Of a DNA stretch of 64,000 bases, positions 43,254 through 50,424 are shown one piece after another. Positions within the stretch are counted from its first letter, which is position 1. Each line of letters begins with the position of its first letter. Source of the DNA: an uncultured Pseudomonadota bacterium (GTDB lineage: Bacteria > Myxococcota_A > UBA796 > SXON01); NCBI GenBank assembly GCA_903875225.1, contig CAIQVJ010000095.1:1-64000 (forward strand), in the 5' to 3' direction. The position numbers were made by a program, and so were the translations under genes. The notes under the pieces were generated by a model. It saw only the letters and a list, made by a program, of their open reading frames with translations, made no database searches and was not told the DNA's origin.

Positions 43254-44524
43254 AGGTCCTCTTTGTCTACCCGGCCTTCGAGAGGCACGCGGCATCCAAT
43301 CCCGAGCTGCTCCAGTTCGTCCCGATGAACGAGTACCTCGGGTCTCCCTCGCTGGGGATCGCGTCGCTCGCGGCGTGCACCCCGCCCGAGTGGGAGATCG
43401 AGTACCGCGACGATCGCATCGTTCCGGCCAACACCCCGACAGACGCCGACCTGGTGGCCCTGTCCTTCTTCACGCCCGCCGCCAAGCGTGGCATGGAGCT
43501 CGCGGACTACTTCCGCTCACTCGGCAGGCAGGTGGTCGCGGGTGGCATCTTCCCGACGATGATGCCCGACGTGGTCGCGGAGCACGTCGATGCCGTCGTC
43601 GTGGGCGAGGGCGAGGCCGTCTGGCCGCAGGTCCTCGCGGATGCAGCCGCAAAGAAGCTGCTCCCCCGCTACCGCAGCGGCCCGGTCGACCTCACGACGG
43701 TCCCGATCCCCCGCGTGGACCTCTACTTCGGGACGGGAGCGGACGACTACCCGCTGCAGGTGTCCCGCGGCTGCGGCATGACGTGCTCGGCGTGCGCGAT
43801 CCCCGGCGTGATGGACACACACATCCGCACGTTCTCCCTCGATCACGTGGTCGCCCAGCTCGCCCAGCTCACCGCTGCGGGCGTGCGGGGCTGCCTGACC
43901 GAAGACACGGGGTGGTTCCCCGGCGCAGCGCGTCGGCGCATGATGGAATTGTTCGACGCCGTCGCGGCCAGCGGGACGACCGCGGCGATCAGCTACGCGG
44001 GCATCTCGATGCCGATGATCCTCGCCACGTCGATGGACTTCCTCAACCGCGCCAAGGCCGCCGGCGTCGACATGTTCTACCTCGTGGGCGGGTTCGACCC
44101 CATCACGACCCGCGCCTTCACCGGCCAGGACCCGAAGGCGCTCGAGCGCGCCGAGACGTGCATCGCCAAGTGTGACGACGCCGGCATCGAGCCCTACACC
44201 TCGTTCCTCATCGGCCTCGACGACGACGACGAAGGCACCGTGGACAGGATGCTCGAGTTCGCCAACAAGACGAAGATCCTGAAGGCCGAGTTTGCGATCT
44301 TCACGCCGTACCCGGGCACGCCGTCGTGGCACAAGATGGTCGCTGCCGACCGGATCCTGCACAGGGACTGGTCGAAGTACAACGACGCGAACGTCGTCTT
44401 CAAGCCCGCGAAGATGAGCCCCGACGCGCTGCACGCCTCGTACATCCGCCTGTGGCGCGAGTTCTACTCGACCCGCGGCCAGCTTGCCAACCTCTCGCTC
44501 ACCGAACGCACCATCCAGTTCTGA
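43250..44524 (+). CDS. B12-binding-type radical SAM enzyme
   Basis: The 424-residue protein has an N-terminal Rossmann-like domain resembling the cobalamin-binding domain of class B radical SAM enzymes (VLFVYPAFE, SLGIASLAACTP, VALSFFTPAAKRG, VVAGGIFPTMMPD, VVVGEGEAVWPQ). The radical SAM cluster motif CGMTCSAC follows (about residue 179), then YLVGGFDPIT and FLIGLDDDDEGT. The DxHxxG loop is absent, as in many of this class. Members methylate unactivated carbons or form C-C bonds and rings, including in lipid and hopanoid chemistry. Here it is coupled (ATGA) to the dehydrogenase gene, suggesting action on an acyl intermediate. Confidence 0.88.
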   Translation: MKVLFVYPAFERHAASNPELLQFVPMNEYLGSPSLGIASLAACTPPEWEIEYRDDRIVPANTPTDADLVALSFFTPAAKRGMELADYFRSLGRQVVAGGIFPTMMPDVVAEHVDAVVVGEGEAVWPQVLADAAAKKLLPRYRSGPVDLTTVPIPRVDLYFGTGADDYPLQVSRGCGMTCSACAIPGVMDTHIRTFSLDHVVAQLAQLTAAGVRGCLTEDTGWFPGAARRRMMELFDAVAASGTTAAISYAGISMPMILATSMDFLNRAKAAGVDMFYLVGGFDPITTRAFTGQDPKALERAETCIAKCDDAGIEPYTSFLIGLDDDDEGTVDRMLEFANKTKILKAEFAIFTPYPGTPSWHKMVAADRILHRDWSKYNDANVVFKPAKMSPDALHASYIRLWREFYSTRGQLANLSLTERTIQF

Positions 44525-44531
44525 GGATCCC

Positions 44532-45791
44532 ATGGACCCCGCCGATTACTACCGTCTCCCGTGGACGCTAAACGACAACGTGCTTGGTTGGCTCGAGCCC
44601 ACCAAGAAGTGCAACATCTACTGCGAGGGCTGCTACTCGACCAACGAGCACAACAGCCACAAGACTCTCGACCAGGTGCGCTCGGACATGGACGTGTTCA
44701 CGTCCAAGCGCCGGGTGGACTCCATGTCGATCGCCGGCGGTGACCCGCTCACCCACCCCGGGATCGTCGACATCGTGCGGATGATCAAGCAGGAATACAA
44801 CCTGAAGCCCGTGGTGAACACCAACGGGCACGCCATGACGCCGGAGCTCCTGCACGAGCTGAAGGCGGCCGGCCTGCACGGGGTCACGTTCCACGTGGAC
44901 TCCGGCCAGGGGCGCCCGAATTGGAAGAACAAGGACGAGCTCGAGCTCTGCGAGCTCCGGCTGCAGCTCGCACAGATGGTGCAACGCGAAGGCGGGCTGT
45001 CGTGCGCGTTCAACATGACCGTGTACAGGGACACCGCGAAGTTCGTCCCCGCCATGGTCCGTTGGGCGCAGGAGCACATCGACGTGGTCCACTCGATGGT
45101 GTTCATCCTCTTCCGCACCGCCCGCAGCCGGGAGTTCGGCTACTACGCCGGGCCCAAGGAAGTGCAGATGGACGAGGTGATCTACTACGACCAGGAGAAG
45201 AACCCGACGCCCATGACCACCCCGGAGCTGATCGAGCTCATCCGGCAGCAGGAGCCGACGTTCGACGCCTCCGCATACCTCGGTGGCACGAAGGATCCGT
45301 CCAGCTTCAAGTGGACGCTGGTCGGACGGGTCGGGACCTCCAAGCGGATCCACGGGTACGTGGGAAGGCGCTTCATGGAGGTGGTCCAGACCGGCCACCA
45401 CTTCTTCGCCGGGCGATACCTCGCCTACGGGGATCCCGCGCTGCTCTCCCAGGGCAAGGCCCTCCTCGCGGGGTTCTCGCTGGTGGACAGGGGCGTTCGT
45501 GGGGCCGCGAAGGACTTCGTGAAGAACACGATCCGTCACCCCAGGGCCCTGGCCAAGCCGCTGTACTTCCAGTCCATCGCGTTCATCCAGCCGATCGACC
45601 ACATGGCGGACGGCGAGGCGAACATGTGCGACGGGTGCCCGGACATGACGGTGCACGAGGGCCAGCTCGTCTGGTCCTGCCGCCTGGACGAGCTCAAGCG
45701 ACACGGCACCTTCCTGGCGTGCCGGCCGCGCGGTTCCTGCGATGCGTCCGGGGCTGCGCCGGACACCCAGGCCGAGCAGTTCTCGAAGTAG
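44532..45791 (+). CDS. Radical SAM enzyme with C-terminal Cys cluster
   Basis: The 419-residue protein has the radical SAM motif CNIYCEGC (about residues 24-31) very near the N-terminus, SAM-binding AGGDPLTHPG and VNTNGHAM. At the C-terminus, CDGCPDMTVHEGQLVWSC followed by FLACRP gives four Cys that could bind an auxiliary iron-sulfur cluster, SPASM-like in spacing though not identical. A central segment (VMFILFRTARSREFGY) and a helix-rich part between the Cys sets are unusual. No exact subfamily was recognised. ATG 44532 lies seven bases after the previous stop with GAGG upstream, so it belongs to the same operon. Confidence 0.85.
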   Translation: MDPADYYRLPWTLNDNVLGWLEPTKKCNIYCEGCYSTNEHNSHKTLDQVRSDMDVFTSKRRVDSMSIAGGDPLTHPGIVDIVRMIKQEYNLKPVVNTNGHAMTPELLHELKAAGLHGVTFHVDSGQGRPNWKNKDELELCELRLQLAQMVQREGGLSCAFNMTVYRDTAKFVPAMVRWAQEHIDVVHSMVFILFRTARSREFGYYAGPKEVQMDEVIYYDQEKNPTPMTTPELIELIRQQEPTFDASAYLGGTKDPSSFKWTLVGRVGTSKRIHGYVGRRFMEVVQTGHHFFAGRYLAYGDPALLSQGKALLAGFSLVDRGVRGAAKDFVKNTIRHPRALAKPLYFQSIAFIQPIDHMADGEANMCDGCPDMTVHEGQLVWSCRLDELKRHGTFLACRPRGSCDASGAAPDTQAEQFSK

Positions 45792-45817
45792 TCCTTCGGG
45801 TCGCCCCGCGCGGGTGA

Positions 45818-46345
45818 CTACCGGCGCCGCTGCCGCATCTCCGTCGCGATCTCAGCGAGCGCGGCGGGGCTCAGCGCGACAGCGGCCGGGAAGATGAGCC
45901 GCTCCTCCATCTCGATGTGGGATCGGAGCAGCGCGTCGAGCCAGACGTGGCCCGACCGGACCCGCTCGGCGGGGGGCGGGGCTCCCTCCGCGATCGCGTC
46001 CAGGTCTGCGAGCAGGGCCGGCAGCCCCTCGTCCATGAGCACGTGGTCTGCGGTCATGCTGTCGAGCGCGGCGCCGACCGCGGCGTTCGCGACGGGGCGC
46101 AGCCGGGGGGCGAGCGAGAGGTCCTCGTCCTGGCCGTGCAGCGGCAGGCCCTCGCGGAAGTAGCGGGCGCAGGCCCTGGCGGCGTCGGGTGCGCGTGGAT
46201 CCGCGAGGTCGTCCAGGGCGACGAGGCGCCCCATCCCGTCCAGGAACGTGCGGATGCGGTCGTGGCACTCGAGCATGCCCACGATCGGGTCCGTCGTACC
46301 GTTGAGTGGGCGGGCGAGCTGACGGGCGATCGAGATGGGCGTCAT
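45818..46345 (-). CDS. Hemerythrin-like HHE-domain protein
   Basis: The 175-residue, all-helical protein has hemerythrin-like His/Glu sites: MLECHDRIRTFLDGM, LPLHGQDEDLSLAPRL, TADHVLMDEGLPAL and LLRSHIEMEERLIFP. Such domains bind a di-iron centre and act in oxygen, NO or iron handling. AGGAG is five bases before ATG 46345. It is divergent from a small secreted protein with a sigma-54 promoter, and a 13-base palindrome lies in the shared region. A role in nitrosative or redox stress would fit the NorR regulator in this window but is only a suggestion. Confidence 0.82.
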   Translation of the reverse strand: MTPISIARQLARPLNGTTDPIVGMLECHDRIRTFLDGMGRLVALDDLADPRAPDAARACARYFREGLPLHGQDEDLSLAPRLRPVANAAVGAALDSMTADHVLMDEGLPALLADLDAIAEGAPPPAERVRSGHVWLDALLRSHIEMEERLIFPAAVALSPAALAEIATEMRQRRR

Positions 46346-46396
46346 ACGGACTCCTATGACCGCCGGCGGGATCGCGCCTGGGTCGCGCTGGGGATC

Positions 46397-46409
46397 GATC
46401 GGACCGATC
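46397..46409. promoter_or_regulatory. Thirteen-base palindrome in hemerythrin upstream region
   Basis: GATCGG and CCGATC flank a central A, about 52 bases before the hemerythrin ATG. It could be a regulator binding site. In addition CGTACAT at 46424-46430 and ATGTACG at 46493-46499 form a widely spaced inverted pair. Confidence 0.35.
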
Positions 46410-46532
46410 CGAACCCCGTTCCCCGTACATGTATTCGCGAGATCGGAGACGAAGCGCCGAACTTCATTTCGGATTTTTGACTCGCATAACGGATGTACGC
46501 CGATAATATGTGAATCATCCTCGAAATCAGAG

Positions 46533-46547
46533 TGGCACGGCGCTTGC
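46533..46547 (+). promoter_or_regulatory. Consensus sigma-54 promoter
   Basis: TGGCAC, five bases and TTGC match the -24/-12 sigma-54 consensus exactly, with GG and GC spaced by ten bases. The start would be near 46559, leaving about 27 bases to the ATG with GAGG in between. An enhancer-binding activator such as NorR would be needed; candidate upstream sites are the inverted repeats between 46397 and 46499. Confidence 0.75.
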
Positions 46548-46585
46548 TTTCCTTCAGGGCGTCCCCCCATCGAATCGAGGTTCCC

Positions 46586-46972
46586 ATGACTCTCTGGCTC
46601 ACCCTCCTCCTCGCCGGCCCCTCCACCTGGCAGGACGCGTTCGCGATGGAGAAGTCGGAGTCCGTCGGTTCGGTCGAAGCCACCGGCGCCGATGCGCAGC
46701 TCTCCGCGTTCGTCCGCGCCAACCAGAGCGCAAGCTTCGACGAGGCCCTCGTCCTCTCCATCCGGACCAACGACGCGTCGGGTGTGCTCGGCGGCTGTCA
46801 GGCCGCAGGTGCCCGGACCGACGCCCGGTTCCTCGCCGCCCAGAACCGTGTGGCCGCCTCGCTCACCTGCACCGACCGGTCCACCTGCACCGAGCTCTTC
46901 CACGCCGTTCACGAGCTCCGCGCCTCGTGCCTCGACCTCTCCACCTCGCGCTGGGGCGCCGGGGAGAGCTGA
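46586..46972 (+). CDS. Small secreted protein under sigma-54 control
   Basis: The 128-residue product starts MTLWLTLLLAGPS, a short signal, and has a helical mature part with four Cys (LGGCQAAG, LTCTDRSTC, ASCLDL), likely two disulfides. GAGG lies five bases before the ATG. No family was recognised. The consensus sigma-54 promoter directly upstream indicates tight, activator-dependent expression, unusual for a hypothetical small exported protein. It is divergent from the hemerythrin-like gene. Confidence 0.7.
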   Translation: MTLWLTLLLAGPSTWQDAFAMEKSESVGSVEATGADAQLSAFVRANQSASFDEALVLSIRTNDASGVLGGCQAAGARTDARFLAAQNRVAASLTCTDRSTCTELFHAVHELRASCLDLSTSRWGAGES

Positions 46973-47028
46973 TCACCCTGCTCGCGGGCGGGGGGGGGGC
47001 GACTTCATCCAGGGCCTGGATCACGCCG

Positions 47029-47073
47029 CCGGGCCGGGGGTCGATGGCCCTGCGGCATCGGCCCCCGGCCCGG
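47029..47073. terminator. Long hairpin between convergent genes
   Basis: An 18-pair stem (47029-47046 with 47056-47073) containing one T-G wobble encloses a nine-base loop. It fills the centre of the 124-base gap between the sigma-54-driven gene and the barrel-like gene. No T-run. A poly-G tract lies just upstream near 46990-47000. Confidence 0.65.
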
Positions 47074-47096
47074 GCGTGGGGTCGAACCGGGGGGCG

Positions 47097-47618
47097 TCAG
47101 AAGATCACGCCGGCGCTCGCCGCGATGTACGGTGCCGCGACGAGCGGGACGATGCCGAACTCGGGGCCGATGTAGATCGTGCTGCTGGCATCGAGGTTCT
47201 GGTTTGTGTGGATCAGGTAGTGCGCGCCGAAGCCGGTCTGCCATTCGGGCAGGATCTGGTTCGTGCCGTTCACCGGGCTCTTCCCGATCGCCACGCCCAG
47301 GCTCATGGTGGGGTAGAGCTCGAAGTGGTCGCCTGCCTTGAAGTTGTATTCGAAGTCGACGAGTGGGCCGATGGCGACGGTGGGGGTGTTCGCTCCATAC
47401 ACCTCCGGCGGGTAGGGGAGCACGACCACCCGCATGCCGAGTTGGATCCCGCTGTTCCACTTGGCGCCGATCGCCACTGCGGGGCTGTAGGCCGTGCGCA
47501 CGTAGCCGGAGGCAAAGGCGGCGCCGAAGCGGCCACCTGCGTACAGGTGCGACTCCGCGTGGGCTGCGGGTGTGGCGAGGGAGGTGAGGACGAGGGCGGT
47601 GGTGAGCAGGCTGAACAT
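47097..47618 (-). CDS. Predicted outer-membrane beta-barrel protein
   Basis: The 173-residue product has a signal peptide ending in PAAHA before ESHLYAGGRF. The mature part is Gly- and aromatic-rich with about eight alternating strands and ends in ASAGVIF, a terminal Phe as in outer-membrane barrels. It resembles small OmpA/OmpW-like barrels of eight strands. GGAG lies six bases before ATG 47618. The 272-base upstream gap holds a TCAAGCTTGA palindrome (47707-47716) and a TTGACA (47753), but no complete promoter is clear. Function unknown. Confidence 0.75.
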   Translation of the reverse strand: MFSLLTTALVLTSLATPAAHAESHLYAGGRFGAAFASGYVRTAYSPAVAIGAKWNSGIQLGMRVVVLPYPPEVYGANTPTVAIGPLVDFEYNFKAGDHFELYPTMSLGVAIGKSPVNGTNQILPEWQTGFGAHYLIHTNQNLDASSTIYIGPEFGIVPLVAAPYIAASAGVIF

Positions 47619-47890
47619 GGGAGACTCCGTGTTGAGCGCCTTTCGGCGCCGGGCTGGACCGCGGGGGGCGGTGCTCTCCACCCATGCAGGTGCCATGCCA
47701 GATGGTTCAAGCTTGATAAGTCGTGGTGTTCTACCCGCTGTGTCGCCGATTGTTGACATCGTGGGCGTGGCGGTGTCGCGGCGCGGTTGCAGTTCGCGGA
47801 GGGGTCGGCGCTGCGTCGTCGATCCGGCTGACCACCGCCTGCTGATCGCGATGGGCTGCCCAGCTGACCCCGTTCAGATTAGACCCCTGC

Positions 47891-50398
47891 GTGATCGCCT
47901 GGAGTCCCGCCGCTCTGTTCGCCCGCGTGGTCCTCGGGGCCGCTGCGGTTCTGTGGGTGCCCACGGCGATCGCGGCGGGCCCGCCGGACGTCAAGCTCTA
48001 CGTCCCCGAGGGCGAGCCGGTGGTGGGCGTCCCGACCGAGGTCGAGATCGCCGTGAGCACAGATGGGCGACCGCGCGAACAGGCGAATGTCGAGCTTGCC
48101 TCTGCGACGGGCGTCGTCGGGCTCGGCGCCCCCGCCGGGATCGGTCGTTGGCGCTGGCCCTACACCCCCGGAGCGGACAAGGACACGCTGCGGGTGCGGG
48201 TGGACGGGGGGGAGTGGACCTCCATCGCAGTCACCCCCGCCGCGATCCCGAAGGGGCGGCTCGGGGCGGCCCCTGCGGTCGAGGAAGCGGTCGGGGATCC
48301 GGTCGTGCTCCACTTTCCGCTGCTGGCGCCCGTATCGTCCAGCGAACTGGTGGTGCGGGCCTCTGAAGGTACGGCGAGGGTGGAGGTGGACACCAGGGAG
48401 GTCCGCGTGGCCGTCACGCCCGGGCCGGATCGCGGGGCTCGCGTGATCGCGGTGGGTGTCGCCGATCGGGGACAGCCAGGGGGCGCTACGGTTTTCGGCG
48501 TCGCCAGGTTGCGGGCGCGGCAGTCCGCGGCGCTCAACGTGGGCGTCGGCAGCACCGTACAGATCAAGGTCGGTCGCCGCAGTTATGGCCCGTTCGAGGC
48601 GGACGCGACCGGCGTTGCGCACGTGACGTTCGACGTCCTGCCGGGAGAGACGCGCTTCGACATCAGCGCGGCTGACGATCTTGGCAACACCCAGAAGGTG
48701 CAGAGCCCGTTGCCGGCCAACCTCTCCCCCGTGATCGTGGGGGTCGATCTGGCGACGGGCAGGCTCGCGGGCGCCCGGCTCACGCTGGGTGTCTGGACCG
48801 CCGCGGGCACCGCCTGGACGGGGGCAGACCCCACGTGCCGCGGGCCGGTGGGCGAGGCCTTGACCGTGCGTCCCGCGGGATCTGGAATGTGGCAGGTGGA
48901 TGCAGCGCTCCCCGCCGACAGCCTCGCGAGCGCCTTCGATCTGCGGGTGGACTGCGCGGTCGCGGAGTCCGCGGCGCGCTTCCGCATCCCGCTGGCCGAC
49001 GTGTCGCCGGCGCGCATCGAGCTCCGGGCCTACCCCGACACCGTGTCCACCGACTTTCCCGTGGCGCAGGTGCAGGCGCTGCTCCTGGACGCGCGCGGGG
49101 ACCGGCTGGCCCCGGAGGGCCTGCAGCTCTCCGCGCTCGTCGGGCACCTGGACAGCGACGTCGAGGACGGCGCGGTCCACGCAGACTACCGAGGGGATGC
49201 GGCCGTGGCGCTCGGCAGCGACACCATCCGGGCCGAGTGGCGGGCGCCCCTGGGCAGCGGCGCCGTATGGGACCTGGACCTGCGGGCTGCCGCGGTTCCC
49301 GGGGGCGTGGAGGCCCGGGCGAGGGCGCTGGATGCCCTGGGTCGGCCCCTCGCCGGCGTGTCGGTGCAGGGCGACGTGGACGGCGAGACCTGGAACGGGG
49401 TGACCGGCTCGAACGGGTGGACCGCAGCCGTGGTGGGTCGCCCGGCCGGCTCGCTCTGGCTGGCGCACGCCGCGGCCGGGAGCGTTTCGCGGGCGACCGC
49501 CGTGTACGCTGCGGGGCCCGGCGCCTTGCCGGATCTCCAGGCGCCGGATCTGCAGTCCGTGCTCGTCCTCCCGATCCAGTCGGGCCGGGTGCGCCGGGTC
49601 CAGCTCGACGTCACGCCCCGACCGTTGATCACCGGCACCGGCCTGCAGGGGCGGATCACGGTGCGCATGCTGGACGGCGCGGGGGCGCCGGTGCGCGACG
49701 AGCCGGTCACCGTGACCGCGACCGCGGGCACCGTCGTCCAGGGGGCGGTCCGGCCGGATGGCACCGTCGAGGCCTTCTACACGCCGCCGCAGGGTGTGCT
49801 GGCGGGCACGGTCACCATCACCGCCGCCACGGCCTCGAACACGGTCGACACCGAGCTCGAGCTCGTGCCTCGCCCCGTGCACGGGTCGCTCGGGCTCGAC
49901 GCCGGCTGGCTCTCCAACCTCGGCAGCATCAGCTCGCCCACGTTCGCGGTCACGCTCGAGAACGCGCTGCCCTTCCTCCCCGATCCGGTAGCCAACCTCC
50001 TGCACGGTCGCCTCAGCATCGGCACCTATGCGCTGCGGACCGAACTCGACGATCCGGTCACCGGCCTTGCTGTGGAGGTGGGCGCCCGCTTCGTTCCGGT
50101 ATCGCTCGGCGTGGTCGCCGAGAGCCGCACCGGGAAGCGTACGCTCGAGGTGGGCCTTTCCGGGGTCCTCACCCCCTACCGCCTGACCGCGGACTTCGAC
50201 GGCAAGACCGGCCTGGTCGGCTCCGGACTCACGGCGCCGGGGCTGGAGCTGCATGCCGGAGCGGCGTACCGGGCCGGCATCTCCGAGCTCTACCTGGAGG
50301 GCCGCTACCTGTTCCTCAATGCCCCGAACGGGCAGGTGAGTTTCGAGGGCAGCGTCGGAGGGTTGTCCCTGTCCGGTGGTTATCGGGTACTCTATTGA
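47891..50398 (+). CDS. Ig-like repeat protein with C-terminal barrel-like domain
   Basis: The 835-residue protein has a signal peptide (cleavage near TAIAAGPP), then successive beta-sandwich modules resembling Big_1/invasin-type Ig domains. Clear examples are PVVGVPTEVEIAVSTDGRP, ALDALGRPLAGVSVQGDVD and RMLDGAGAPVRDEPVTVTAT. The last roughly 180 residues have alternating amphipathic strands and end in SGGYRVLY with a terminal aromatic, consistent with an outer-membrane barrel. An invasin-like passenger-barrel reading is possible but inverted in order. GTG 47891 is five bases after TAGACC. It is closely coupled to the next gene, a large lipoprotein. Confidence 0.72.
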   Translation: MIAWSPAALFARVVLGAAAVLWVPTAIAAGPPDVKLYVPEGEPVVGVPTEVEIAVSTDGRPREQANVELASATGVVGLGAPAGIGRWRWPYTPGADKDTLRVRVDGGEWTSIAVTPAAIPKGRLGAAPAVEEAVGDPVVLHFPLLAPVSSSELVVRASEGTARVEVDTREVRVAVTPGPDRGARVIAVGVADRGQPGGATVFGVARLRARQSAALNVGVGSTVQIKVGRRSYGPFEADATGVAHVTFDVLPGETRFDISAADDLGNTQKVQSPLPANLSPVIVGVDLATGRLAGARLTLGVWTAAGTAWTGADPTCRGPVGEALTVRPAGSGMWQVDAALPADSLASAFDLRVDCAVAESAARFRIPLADVSPARIELRAYPDTVSTDFPVAQVQALLLDARGDRLAPEGLQLSALVGHLDSDVEDGAVHADYRGDAAVALGSDTIRAEWRAPLGSGAVWDLDLRAAAVPGGVEARARALDALGRPLAGVSVQGDVDGETWNGVTGSNGWTAAVVGRPAGSLWLAHAAAGSVSRATAVYAAGPGALPDLQAPDLQSVLVLPIQSGRVRRVQLDVTPRPLITGTGLQGRITVRMLDGAGAPVRDEPVTVTATAGTVVQGAVRPDGTVEAFYTPPQGVLAGTVTITAATASNTVDTELELVPRPVHGSLGLDAGWLSNLGSISSPTFAVTLENALPFLPDPVANLLHGRLSIGTYALRTELDDPVTGLAVEVGARFVPVSLGVVAESRTGKRTLEVGLSGVLTPYRLTADFDGKTGLVGSGLTAPGLELHAGAAYRAGISELYLEGRYLFLNAPNGQVSFEGSVGGLSLSGGYRVLY

Positions 50399-50424
50399 CC
50401 GGGCGCTCGTCGCCGAGAGGGTTC

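Noticed and set aside
48835..50424. Very long upstream extension of the 1166-residue lipoprotein frame
   Set aside because: The extension overlaps the Ig/barrel gene in another frame and is Arg/Gly-rich; a lipoprotein signal with GAGAGG upstream begins at 50425.
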